Origin: Acanthochromis polyacanthus
Taxonomy: Eukaryota > Chordata > Actinopteri > Pomacentridae
Reading direction: 5' to 3'
Assembly: GCF_021347895.1 (NCBI RefSeq)
Contig: NC_067127.1
Coordinates: 39,447,936-39,511,935 of the forward strand
DNA: 64,000 bases
Below, one piece after another: positions 35,520 through 47,504 of this stretch. Position numbers and translations under genes: made by a program. The stretch's first letter is position 1, and every line of letters begins with the position of its first letter. Under the pieces are notes generated by a model. The model saw nothing but the letters and a program-made list of their open reading frames with translations, was not told the origin of the DNA and did no database searches.

Positions 35520-38438
35520 TCAGTGGGTGAGTGTGATAGGGAGTATAGGAGTGAGTGAGAAAGGCCAAGGAGTATAGCTCAGTGGGTAGAGTGACTGGCT
35601 GGCACCCGGGAGGCTGGGGATCGATTCCAAGTGTGAGTGAGTGAGATTGGCATAGGGAGGATAGCTCAGTGGGTGAGTGAGACAGGGAGTATAGCTCAGT
35701 GGGTGAGTGAGATAAGCATAGAGATTATAGGAGTGAGTGAGTGTGGTTGGCCAAGGAGTATAGCTCAGTGGGTAGAGTGGCTGGCTGGCACCTGGGAGGC
35801 TGGGGATCGATTCCAGGTGTGAGTGAGTGAGATTGGCATAGGGAGGATAGCAGTGAGTGAGATAGGGAGTATAGCTCAGTGGGTGAGTGAGATAGGGAAT
35901 ATAGGAGTGAGTGAGAAAGGCCAAGGAGTATAGCTCAGTGGGTAGAGTGACTGGCTGGCACCCGGGAGGCTGGGGATCGATTCCAGGTGTGAGTGAGTGA
36001 GATTGGCATAGGGAGGACAGCAGTGAGTGAGTGAGATACGCTTAGGGAGTATCGGAGTGAGTGAGATAGGCGTAGGGAGTATAGCTCAGTGGGTGGGTGA
36101 GATAGGCATAGGGAGTATAGTTCAGTCGGTGAGTGAGAAAGTAATAGGGAGTATAGCTCAGTGGGAAGAGTGGCTGGCTGGCACCCGGGAGGCCGGGGTT
36201 CGATTCCAGGTGGGAGTGAGTGAGATAGGCATAGGGAGTATAGCTCAGTGGGAAGAGTGGCTGGCTGGCACCCGGGAGGCCGGGGTTCGATTCCAGGTGT
36301 GAGTGAGATAGGCATAGGGAGTATAGGAGTGACTGAGTGAGTGAGATAGGCAGAGGGAGGATTGCAGCCAGTCAGTGAGATAGGGAGCATAGCTCACTGG
36401 GTGAGTGAGATAGGCATAGGCAGTATAGCTCAGTGGGTAGAGAGGCTGGTTGTCACCCGGGAGACCGGGGATCGATTCCAGGTGTGAGTGAGTGAGAGTG
36501 GCATAGGGAGGATAGCAGTGAGTGAGTGAGTGAGATAGGCATAGGGAGTATATCTCAGTGGGAAGAGTGGCTGGCTGGCACCCGGGAGGCCGGGGTTCGA
36601 TTCCAGGTGTGAGTGAGTGAGATTGGCATAGGGAGGATAGCAGTGAGTGAGATAGGGAGTATAGCTCAGTGGGTGAGTGTGAGAGGGAGTATAGGAGTGA
36701 GTGAGAAAGGCCAAGGAGTATAGCTCAGTGGGTAGAGTGACTGGCTGGCACCCGGGAGGCTGGGGATCGATTCCAGGAGCGAGTGAGATTGGCATAGGGA
36801 GGATAGCAGTGAGTGAGATAGGGAGTATAGCTCAGTGGGTGAGTGTGATAGGGAGTATAGGAGTGAGTGAGAAAGGCCAAGGAGTATAGCTCAGTGGGTA
36901 GAGTGACTGGCTGGCACCCGGGAGGCTGGGGATCGATTCCAGTTGTGAGTGAGTGAGATTGGCATAGGGAGGATAGCAGTGAGTGAGATAGGGAGTATAG
37001 CTCAGTGGGTGAGTGAGATAGGGAGTATAGGAGTGAGTGAGAAAGGCCAAGGAGTATAGCTCAGTGGGTGAGTGTGATAGGGAGTATCGGAGTGAGTGAG
37101 AAAGGCCAAGGAGTATAGCTCAGTGGGTAGAGTGACTGGCTTGCACCCGGGAGGCTGGGGATCGGTTCCAGGTGTGAGTGAGTGAGATTGGCATAGGGAG
37201 GATAGCTCAGTGGGTGAGTGTGATAGGGAGTATAGGAGTGAGTGAGAAAGGCCAAGGAGTATAGCTCAGTGGGTGAGTGTGATAGGGAGTATAGGAGTGA
37301 GTGAGAAAGGCCAAGGAGTATAGCTCAGTGGGTAGAGTGACTGGCTGGCACCCGGGAGGCTGGGGATCGATTCCAGGTGTGAGTGAGTGAGATTGGCATA
37401 GGAGGATAGCAGTGAGTGAGTGAGATAGGGAGTATAGCTCAGTGGGTGAGTGAGATAGGGAGTATACAAGTGAGTGAGAAAGGCCAAGGAGTATAGCTCA
37501 GTGGGTAGAGTGACTGGCTGGCACCCGGGAGGTTGGGGATCGATTCCAAGTGTGAGTGAGTGAGATTGGCATAGGGAGGATAGCAGTGAGTCAGATAGGG
37601 AGTATAGCTCAGTGGGTGAGTGAGATAGGGAGTATAGCTCAGTGGGTGAGTGAGATAAGCATAGAGATTATAGGAGTGAGTGAGTGTGGTAGGCCAAGGA
37701 GTACAGCTCAGTGGGTAGAGTGGCTGGCTGGCACCCGGGAGGCTGGGGATCGATTCCAGGTGTGAGCGAGTGAGATTGGCATAGGGAGGACGTGATTGAG
37801 TGAGTGAGTGAGTGAGATAGGCTTAGGGAGTATCGGAGTGAGTGAGATAGGCGTAGGGAGTATAGCTCAGTGGGTGGGTGAGATAGGCATAGGGAGTATA
37901 GTTCAGTTGGTGAGTGAGAAAGTAATAGGGAGTATAGCTCAGTGGGAAGAGTGGCTGGCTGGCACCCGGGAGGCCGGGGTTCGATTCCAGGTGTGAGTGA
38001 GATAGGCATCGGGAGTATAGCTCAGTGGGAAGAGTGGCTGGCTGGCACCCGGGAGGCCGGGGTTCGATTCCAGGTGTGAGTGAGATAGGCATAGGGAGTA
38101 TAGGAGTGACTGTGTGAGTGAGATAGGCAGAGGGAGGATTGCAGCCAGTCAGTGAGATAGGGAGCATAGCTCACTGGGTGAGTGAGATAGGCATAGGCAG
38201 TATAGCTCAGTGGGTAGAGAGGCTGGCTGTCACCCGGGAGACCGGGGATCGATTCCAGGTGTGAGTGAGTGAGAGTGGCATAGGGAGGATAGCAGTGAGT
38301 GAGTGAGTGAGATAGGCATAGGGAGTATATCTCAGTGGGAAGAGTGGCTGGCTGGCACCCGGGAGGCCGGGGTTCGATTCCAGGTGTGAGTGAGTGAGAT
38401 TGGCATAGGGAGGATAGCAGTGAGTGAGATAGGAGTAT
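35520..38438 (+). repeat. Higher-order repeat with 4359-bp offset, copy 2
   Basis: Near-identical second copy of 31161-34080. Its close match implies a recent duplication, or homogenisation by the same process as the 7076-bp pair. The last few hundred bases before the gap become indel-rich. Confidence 0.75.
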
Positions 38439-38837
38439 AGCTCAGTGGGTGAATGAGATAGGGAGTATAGGAGTGAGTGAGAAAGGCCAAGGAGTAATAG
38501 CTCAGTGGGTAGAGTGACTGCTGCACCCGGGAGGCTGGGATCGATTCCAGGTGTGAGTGAGTGAGATTGGCATAGGGAGGATAGCTCAGTGGGTGAGTGA
38601 GATAGGGGGTAGAGCTCAGTGGGTGAGTGTGACAGGGAGTATAGGAGTGAGTGAGAAAGGCCAAGGAGTATAGCTCAGTGGGTAGAGTGACTGGCTGGCA
38701 CCCGGGAGGCTGGGGATCGATTCCAGGTGTGAGTGAGTGAGATTGGCATAGGGAGGATAGCTCAGTGGGTGAGTGAGATAGGGGGTAGAGCTCAGTGGGT
38801 GAGTGAGATAGGGTACAGCTCAGTGGGTGAGTGTGAT

Positions 38838-38937
38838 NNNNNNNNNNNNNNNNNNNNNNNNNNNNNNNNNNNNNNNNNNNNNNNNNNNNNNNNNNNNNNN
38901 NNNNNNNNNNNNNNNNNNNNNNNNNNNNNNNNNNNNN
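38838..38937. other. Assembly gap (100 N)
   Basis: Exactly 100 N. The tRNA-derived satellite stops on the left and the 2.33-kb family begins on the right in mid-unit, so the real junction is not seen. Confidence 0.98.
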
Positions 38938-39028
38938 ACTTTTTCATATCATTCTGAAAATTGGTCAGCTGATTCTTCACCCCCAGACAATACCACAGTG
39001 TGAAGATTTTGATATTTGATGAAATGCT

Positions 39029-39042
39029 GTTGCCGTGGCAAC
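39029..39042. promoter_or_regulatory. RFX/X-box-like inverted repeat (one per unit)
   Basis: GTTGCCGTGGCAAC is two perfect X-box half sites with a 2-base spacer, matching GTNRCC-N(0-3)-RGYAAC. Copies start at 39029, 41360, 43901, 46233, 48566, 51001, 53318, 55642, 58269, 60769 and 63204, with no change in the 14 bases in any of them. It lies in sub-block 3. Confidence 0.55.
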
Positions 39043-40072
39043 GCGTTGTTTTTGTGACAAACAAAGTACTTTTTGACAGGCTTAGAATGTTCAACAGCTC
39101 ACCAAAATTTACACACACATCACAGTCGTCTCAAGGAATAACACTGTATGCATCTCTGCAGGGCATGTGCTATAGCGCCCCCTGCAGTATGTTTAATAAA
39201 CAGCCCCGGCAGCATGTTTCACCTACATCCACAAAATTTGGGAGGCCTATAGAGCACACCAGGACACACAAAAAAGCCTCTTGGAGCCATCCCCTAAACT
39301 CAACAGGAAGTCCGCCATTTTGAATTAAGTGGATAAAATTTCTGTATTTTTTTCATTTTTGAGAGCGAACTCCTCCTCGGGGTTAAGGTCTAGAGAGCTG
39401 AAATTTTGCCAGGATATACAACACGATGTTCTGATCAAAAGTTATCAAAGGATTCTTGCAGAGTCAAAGGGTGTGGACATGGCGACCTCCAGAATTTGAT
39501 GGTTGCCATGAAACATCAAGTGCTACTATCCTCTGCATGCTCCAATCTACCTCAGACCTCACATGATTAAACACAGTCCTGTCCTGATCACATTTATTGG
39601 CCAAAATACATTCACAGCATGTTCCGTAGCGCCCCCTACAGCATTTAAAATAGCCTCCACAGAGACTTTCACCTATGACTATGAAATTTGGCATGCATAT
39701 GTAGCACTTCAGTGCAAACAAAAAAGTCTCTTGGAGTCATTCTCTAAACCCAACAGGAAAGTCCCTATTTTGAATTAAATGTCAGATTTTTGGTGTTTTT
39801 GATCATTTTCAACAATTGATTTCTCACAGGCAATAGCTCCAAAACACCTGAATTGGGACAATATATACTACACGCCTTCAGGTTGAGTATTTGTGAAAAT
39901 TGTTCACAAAACTCAAAGGGCGTGGCCATGGCGGCCAACTGAACTAATGTTACGCCATGAAGCAGGACGTCTATGTAAATCCCCTGTAATGCTGCAATGC
40001 CTCAAACTTTACATGTTTGATCAGAGTCCAGTCCTTATGAGTTTCATAGACCAATATACAGTCACAGAGATA

Positions 40073-40086
40073 GCGCCACCTGGTGG
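40073..40086 (-). promoter_or_regulatory. CTCF-core-like motif, CTGGTGG type
   Basis: GCGCCACCTGGTGG; its reverse complement CCACCAGGTGGCGC fits CCASYAGRKGGCRS at all 14 positions. Equivalent sites with GCGCC or GTGCC (both allowed by the consensus) lie at 42416, 44961, 47294, 49625, 52056, 56701, 59324 and 61828. The copy at 54378 has CTTGTGG (one mismatch). All mark the border of sub-blocks 5 and 6 and point the same way. Confidence 0.5.
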
Positions 40087-40292
40087 ATGGACAGAAAGTG
40101 CTGCATAAATAGCCTGTACATGCTCCATCTGCTGAAGATTTGATCCTGTGTCTAACAATCCAGCCCTTGTTCGTATTCAATGGGGCCTAAATACACTCTC
40201 AGTCGCAGCAGTTGCTCGGTGGACATGCTGTGGGTCGGCCGACCAGCAAGGTGCGAGGACCCGTTCAACGTGCTCGCTGTGCAGCTTTAATT

Positions 40293-42626
40293 ATTATTAT
40301 TATTATTATTATTATTTATTATTGTATCTCGTCAGAACAACTGCATTTTTGAGGGCTAAACATGCTCGAAAGTCTGGAAAATTTGCCAACATAGAATGGC
40401 GAAAATTTCATATTTTTTAGGCATGTGGGGTGTGTGGCAAAATGGCTCCATAAGGGCACCCCTACAGCAATTTTAAAAGTGGTATTAGGCCAACTCGGAG
40501 GGGATTTGCGCCGAGACCTTCAAAATTGCGGGAGGCATATGCAGCACATCAGCGCGAACACAAAAAGTCAATCACAGCCATGCTCTAAACACCCAACAGG
40601 AAGTGCGCCATCATGCGTTAACTGTACAAAATCTATGATGAACTCCTCCTAGGGGAAAGTCTGAGCGATCTGAAATTTTGCCAGTACATACAGCAGACCT
40701 TCCTGAGAAAAAGTTATCAAAATCTTCCCTCCATAGTTAAAGGGGTGTGGTCGTGGCGGCCTGTCGAAATTTGATCCTTCGCCATGAAACAGGAAATGCT
40801 GTCTAACTCTCCTGAACATGCTCCGATCTGAATGAAACTTTACATGTATGATCACAGACCTGCCACGATGACATTCAAATAGCAAGATTCATTCACAGTC
40901 ACAGCGCCACCTTGTGGTATCAAGAATTTTACATTTTTTACACTTTCATGTTCTATTCTTAGCCTGTTGCTCAGATTCACCTCAGATGTTGTGACATAAG
41001 CCTGAACACATTGATGATGAAGCACAGAAAAAATGGTGACGTGTGATGAAAGGCGTGTCTGTGGCGGGACGGCAAAGTTTGATGTTTCGCCATGAAAATT
41101 GAAGTGTTCATATCTCAGCTGCAAAGGATCCTATCTGCCCCAAACTTCATGTGCTGGACACCAGAACCAGTTTGAGGACATCCACACTGAAAAATTTAGA
41201 AAAGTCATAGCGCCACCTCTTGGTAACAAGCAGATTAGAAATTACATTTGCACACATCATTGCTCCAAACTTTGTCATATCATTCTGAAAATTGGTCAGC
41301 TAATTCTTCACCCCCAGACAATACCACAGTGTGAAGATTTTGATATTTGATGAAATGCTGTTGCCGTGGCAACGCGTTGTTTTGTGACAAACAAAGTACT
41401 TTTTGACAGGCTTAGAATGTTCAACAGCTCACCAAAATTTACACACACATCACAGTCGTCTCAAGGAATACCACTGTATGCATCTCTGCAGGGCATGTGC
41501 TATAGCGCCCCCTGCAGTATGTTTAATAAACAGCCCCGCAGCATGTTTCACCTACATCCACAAAATTTGGGAGGCCTATAGAGCACACCAGGACACACCA
41601 AAAAGCCTCTTGGAGCCATCCCTAAACTCAACAGGAAGTCCGCCATTTTGAATTAAGTGGAAAAAATTTCTGTATTTTTTCATTTTTGAGAGCGAACTCC
41701 TCCTCGGGGTTAAGGTCGAGAGAGCTGAAATTTTGCCAGGATATACAACACGATGTTATGATCAAAAGTTATTAAAAGATTCTTGCAGAGTCAAAGGGTG
41801 TGGACATGGCGACCTCCAGAATTTTGATGGTTCGCCATGAAACATCAAGTGCTACCTAACTATCCTCTGCATGCTCCAATCTACCTCAGACCTCACATGA
41901 TTAAACACAGTCCTGTCCTGATCACATTTACAGGCCAAAATACATCCACAGTATGTGTCATAGCGCCCCCTAAAAGAATTTAAAAAATAGCCTCCACACA
42001 GACTTTCACCTATGACTATGAAATTTGGCATGCATATGTAGCACATCAGTGCAAGCAAAAAAGTCTCTTGGAGTCATTCTCTAAACACAACAGAAAGTCA
42101 GCCATTTTGAATTAAATGTCAGATTTTTGGTGTTTTTGGTCATTTTCAAAAATTCATTTGTCACTGGCAACAACTCCAAAACACCTGAATTGGGAAAATA
42201 CATAAGAAACGCCTTCAGGTTGCATATTTGCGAAAATTGTTCACAAAACTCAAAGGGCATGGCCATGGCGGCCAACTGAACTTTAATGTTACGCCATGAA
42301 GCAGGACGTCTTGTGTAAATCCCCTGTACATGCTGTAATCTACCTCAAACTTTACATGTTTGATCAGAGTCCAGTCCTGATGAGTTTCATAGACCACTAT
42401 ACAGTCACAGACATAGTGCCACCTGGTGGATGGACACAAAGTGCTGCAAAAATAGTCTGTACATGCTCCAATCTGTCTGAAATTTGGCCTGAGTGCTCAG
42501 AATCCAGTCCTCGTTACATCCATGAGCCTAAATACACTTTGTCGCATCATTGCCTGGTGGACATGCTTGGGGTCGCCGACCAGCAAGGATGCGAGGACCC
42601 GTTCAATGCTGCTCGCAGCTTTAATT
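40293..42626 (+). repeat. 2.33-kb array, unit 2
   Basis: Complete unit with all six sub-blocks. It has more single-base changes than the next units, including a missing T in TTGTTTTGTGAC near 41381 that breaks the open frame seen in other copies. It is followed directly by two hairpin modules. Confidence 0.85.
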
Positions 42627-42722
42627 AGGGTCCGAGCACCGAGGTGCCGAGGACAGGCGGTGCAAGGGCACCGGCTGTCCAAGGCACCAACGGTGCCGTA
42701 GGACCCTATTGAAACCCTACGG
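42627..42722 (+). repeat. 96-bp hairpin module at unit junction
   Basis: Begins AGGGTCCGAGCACCGAGG and ends GGACCCTATT...CCCTACGG. The outer arms GGGTCCGAGCACCG and CGGTGCCGTAGGACCC can fold on each other with a 2-base bulge. Inner short repeats (CGGTGC, GCACCG) can add stems. It sits between CTTTAATT of unit 2 and a short TTATTATT. A second copy follows at once. Confidence 0.8.
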
Positions 42723-42731
42723 TTTATTATT

Positions 42732-42827
42732 AGGGTCCGAGCACCGAGGTGCTGAGGACAGGCGGTGCAAGGGCACCGGCTGTCCAAGGCACCAACGGTG
42801 CCGTAGGACCCTATTGGAACCCTACGG
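42732..42827 (+). repeat. 96-bp hairpin module, tandem second copy
   Basis: The same module 105 bp downstream, with GGTGCTGAGG for GGTGCCGAGG and TATTGGAACC for TATTGAAACC. It is followed by a long (TTA)n. Confidence 0.8.
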
Positions 42828-42863
<36 letters not shown>

Positions 42864-45171
42864 TGTCTCTCAGAACAACTGCATTTTTGAGGGCCTAAAC
42901 ATGCTCAAAAACTCATGAAAATTTGTACACACACCAGAACTGGTGAAAAATCTTATATTCTAAAGGAATTGTGGTGGTGTGTGGCAAAATGGCACCATAG
43001 CGCCCCCTACAAAATTTTAAAAAGTGGTATTAGGCCAACTCGGATGGAATTTGGCCGAGAGCTAAAAAATTTGGGAGGCATATGCAGCACATCAGGAAAC
43101 ACAAAAAAGTCAATCACAGCCATGCTCTACACCCAACAGGAAGTGCGCCATCATGCGTTAACTGTACAAAATCTATGATGAACTCCTCCTAGGGGAAAAG
43201 TCTGAGCGATCTGAAATTTTGCCAGTACATACAGCAGACCTTCCTGAGAAAAAGTTATCAAAATCTTCCTCCATAGTTAAAGGGTGTGGTCGTGGCGGCC
43301 TGTCGAAATTTGATCCTTCGCCATGAAACAGGAAATGCTGTCTAACTCTCCTGAACATGCTCCGATCTGAATGAAACTTTACATGTATGATCACAGACCT
43401 GCCTCGATGACATCCATACAGCAAGATTCATTCACAGTCACAGCGCCACCTTGTGGTATCAAGAATTTGACATTTTTTAGACTTTCATCTACTATTCTTA
43501 GCCTGTTGCTCAGATTCACCTCAGATGTTGTGACATAAGCCTGAACACATTGATGATGAAGCACAGAAAAAATGGTGACGTGTGATGAAAAGGCGTGTCT
43601 GTGACGGGACGGCAAAGTTTGATGTTTCGCCATGAAAATTGAAGTGTTCATATCTCAGCTGCAAAGGATCCTATCTGCCCCAAACTTCATGTGCTGGACA
43701 CCAGAACCAGTTTGAGGACATCCACACTGAAAAATTTAGAAAAAGTCATAGCGCCACCTCTTGGTAACAAGCAGTTTAGAAATTACATTTGCACACACCA
43801 TTGCTCCAAACTTTGTCATATCATTCTGAAAATTGGTCAGCTAATTCTTCACCCCCAGACAATACCACAGTGTGAAGATTTTGATATTTGATGAAATGCT
43901 GTTGCCGTGGCAACGCGTTGTTTTTGTGACAAACAAAGTACTTTTTGACAGGCTTAGAATGTTCAACAGCTCACCAAAATTTACACACACATCACAGTCG
44001 TCTCAAGGAATAACACTGTATGCATCTCTGCAGGGCATGTGCTATAGCGCCCCCTGCAGTATGTTTAATAAACAGCCCCGGCAGCATGTTTCACCTGCAT
44101 CCACAAAATTTGGGAGGCCTATAGAGCACACCAGGACACACAAAAAAGCCTCTTGGAGCCATCCCCTAAACTCAACAGGAAGTCCGCCATTTTGAATTAA
44201 GTGGATAAAATTTCTCTATTTTTTTCATTTTTGAGAGCGAACTCCTCCTCGGGGTTAAGGTCTAGAGAGCTGAAATTTTGCCAGGATATACAACACGATG
44301 TTATGATCAAAAGTTATTAAAAGATTCTTGCAGAGTCAAAGGGTGTGGACATGGCGACCTCCAGAATTTTGATGGTTCGCCATGAAACATCAAGTGCTAC
44401 CTAACTATCCTCTGCATGCTCCAATCTACCTCAGACCTCACATGATTAAACACAGTCCTGTCCTGATCACATTTATTGGCCAAAATACATTCACAGCATC
44501 TACCATAGCGCCCCCTAAAAGAATTTAAAAATAGCCTCCAAACAGACTTTCACCTATGACTATGAAATTTGGCATGCATATGTAGCACATCAGTGCAAGC
44601 AAAAAAGTCTCTTGGAGTCATTCTCTAAACACAACAGAAAGTCAGCCATTTTGAATTAAATGTCAGATTTTTGGTGTTTTTGGTCATTTTCAACAATTCA
44701 TTTGTCACTGGCAATAACTCCAAAACACCTGAATTTGGGAAAATATATAAGAAACGCCTTCAGGTTGCATATTTGCGAAAATTGTTCACAAAACTCAAAG
44801 GGCATGGCCATGGCGGCCAACTGAACTTTAATGTTACGCCATGAAGCAGGACGTCTTGTGTATATCCCCTGTACATGCTGTAATCGACCTCAAACTTTAC
44901 ATGTTTGATCAGAGTCCAGGCCTGATGAGTTTCATAGACCACTATACAGTCACAGACATAGTGCCACCTGGTGGATGGACAGAAAGTGCTGCATAAATAG
45001 CCTGTACATGCTCCGATCTGCCTGAAATTTGACCTGAGTGCTCAGAATCCAGTCCTCGTTACATCCATGAGCCTAAATACACTTTGTCGCAGCATTGCCT
45101 GGTGGACATGCCTGGGGTCGCCGACCAGCAAGGATGCGAGGACCCGTCCAACGCTGCTCGCAGCTTTAATT
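42828..45171 (+). repeat. 2.33-kb array, unit 3
   Basis: Begins with (TTA)n after the paired hairpin modules. It belongs to the subtype with AAAAGTGGTATTAGGCCAAC after the first AGCGCCCCCTAC. It ends in CTCGCAGCTTTAATT. Confidence 0.85.
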
Positions 45172-47504
45172 ATTATTATTATTATTATTATTATTTGTCT
45201 CTCAGAACAACTGCATTTTTGAGGGCCTAAACATGCTCAAAAACTCATGAAAATTTGTACACACACCTGAACTGGTGAAAAATTTTATATTCTAAAGGAA
45301 TTGTGGTAGTGTATGACAAAATGGCTCCATAGCGCCCCCTACAAAATTTTAAAACGTGGTATTAGGCCAACTCGGAGGGAATTTGGCCGAGAGCTAAAAA
45401 ATTTGGGAGGCATATGCAGCACATCAGGAAACACAAAAAAGTCAATCACAGCCATGCTCTACACCCAACAGGAAGTGCACCATCATGCGTTAACTGTACA
45501 AAATCTATGATGAACTCCTCCTAGGGGAAAAGTCTGAGCGATCTGAAATTTTGCCAGTACATACAGCAGACCTTCCTGAGAAAAAGTTATCAAAATCTTC
45601 CTCCATAGTTAAAGGGTGTGGTCGTGGCGGCCTGTCGAAATTTGATCCTTCGCCATGAAACAGGAAATGCTGTCTAACTCTCCTGAACATGCTCCGATCT
45701 GAATGAAACTTTACATGTATGATCACAGACCTGCCTCGATGACATCCATACAGCAAGATTCATTCACAGTCACAGCGCCACCTTGTGGTATCAAGAATTT
45801 GACATTTTTTAGACTTTCATGTACTATTCTTAGCCTGTTGCTCAGATTCACCTCAGATGTTGTGACATAAGCCTGAACACATTGATGATGAAGCACAGAA
45901 AAAATGGTGACGTGTGATGAAAAGGCGTGTCTGTGGCGGGACGGCAAAGTTTGATGTTTCGCCATGAAAATTGAAGTGTTCATATCTCAGCTGCAAAGGA
46001 TCCTATCTGCCCCAAACTTCATGTGCTGGACACCAGAACCAGTTTGAGGACATCCACACTGAAAAATTTAGAAAAAGTCATAGCGCCACCTCTTGGTAAC
46101 AAGCAGTTTAGAAATTACATTTGCACACACCATTGCTCCAAACTTTGTCATATCATTCTGAAAATTGGTCAGCTAATTCTTCACCCCCAGACAATACCAC
46201 AGTGTGAAGATTTTGATATTTGATGAAATGCTGTTGCCGTGGCAACGCGTTGTTTTTGTGACAAACAAAGTACTTTTTGACAGGCTTAAAATGTTCAACA
46301 GCTCACCAAAATTTACACACACATCACAGTCATCTCAAGGAATAACACTGTATGCATCTCTGCAGGGCATGTGCTGTAGCGCCCCCTGCAGGATGCTTAA
46401 TAAACAGCCCCGGCAGCATGTTTCACCTCCATCCACAAAATTTGGGAGGCCTATAGAGCACACCAGGACACACAAAAAAGCCTCTTGGAGCCATCCCCTA
46501 AACTCAACAGGAAGTCCGCCATTTTGAATTAAGTGGATAAAATTTCTGTATTTTTTTCATTTTTGAGAGCGAACTCCTCCTCGGGGTTAAGGTCTGGAGA
46601 GCTGAAATTTTGCCAGGATATACAACACGATGTTATGATCAAAAGTTATTAAAAGATTCTTGCAGAGTCAAAGGGTGTGGACATGGCGACCTCCAGAATT
46701 TTGATGGTTCGCCATGAAACATCAAGTGCTACCTAACTATCCTCTGCATGCTCCAATCTACCTCAGACCTCACATGATTAAACACAGTCCTGTCCTGATC
46801 ACATTTATTGGCCAAAATACATTCACAGCATCTACCATAGCGCCCCCTAAAAGAAATTAAAAAATAGCCTCCACACAGACTTTCACCTATGACTATGAAA
46901 TTTGGCATGCATATGTAGCACATCAGTGCAAGCAAAAAAGTCTCTTGGAGTCATTCTCTAAACACAACAGAAAGTCAGCCATTTTGAATTAAATGTCAGA
47001 TTTTTGGTGTTTTTGGTCATTTTCAACAATTCATTTGTCACTGGCAATAACTCCAAAACACCTGAATTTGGGAAAATATATAAGAAACGCCTTCAGGTTG
47101 CATATTTGCGAAAATTGTTCACAAAACTCAAAGGGCATGGCCATGGCGGCCAACTGAACTTTAATGTTACGCCATGAAGCAGGACGTCTTGTGTAAATCC
47201 CCTGTACATGCTGTAATCGACCTCAAACTTTACATGTTTGATCAGAGTCCAGGCCTGATGAGTTTCATAGACCACTATACAGTCACAGACATAGTGCCAC
47301 CTGGTGGATGGACACAAAGTGCTGCAAAAATAGTCTGTACATGCTCCAATCTGTCTGAAATTTGACCTGAGTGCTCAGAATCCAGTCCTTGTTACATCCA
47401 TGAGCCTAAATACACTTTGTCGCAGCATTGCCTGGTGGACATGCCTGGGGTCGCCGACCAGCAAGGATGCGAGGACCCGTCCAACGCTGCTCGCAGCTTT
47501 AATT
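45172..47504 (+). repeat. 2.33-kb array, unit 4
   Basis: 2333 bp, no hairpin module. It is nearly the same as units 3 and 5, and together these three form the most homogeneous part of the array. Confidence 0.85.

Larger units (their letters stand above)
11745..38837 (+). repeat. tRNA-derived satellite array, ~170-bp monomer with higher-order repeats
   Basis: About 27 kb is made of one repeat family. The commonest monomer is about 170 bp: a spacer of GTGAGTGAGATTGGCATAGG type, one or more 30-bp pieces reading GGGAGTATAGCTCAGTGGGT then GAGTGTGATA, a linker GAGAAAGGCCAAGG, and a tRNA-like part with an A-box (TAGCTCAGTGGG), an anticodon-arm-like CTGGCTGGCACCCGGGAGG and a B-box-like GATCGATTCC. 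There are about five tRNA-like parts per kb, on the order of 130 in all, on the same strand wherever I looked. Monomer variants recur in fixed order over several kb. No unrelated insertion was noticed. Confidence 0.95.
38938..40292 (+). repeat. 2.33-kb array, unit 1 (left-truncated by gap)
   Basis: Starts in sub-block 3 and runs to the unit end GCAGCTTTAATT. Sub-blocks 4 and 5 are complete. A (TTA)n tract of about 30 bp follows. Confidence 0.85.

Noticed and set aside
11745..38837. Calling each module a tRNA gene
   Set aside because: The acceptor stem has no 3' partner, the T-stem is weak, and there is no CCA-side end or T-run terminator. It is tRNA-derived, not tRNA.
11745..38837. CRISPR-like array
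   Set aside because: Spacers are not unique, repeats and spacers belong to the same satellite, and the context is vertebrate.
39000..39323. Recurrent 107-codon plus-strand frame starting MKILIFDEML in most 2.33-kb units
   Set aside because: It recurs only because the units are near identical. It is shifted in unit 2 and shortened in unit 10, other frames and the opposite strand are just as conserved, and no family is recognised.
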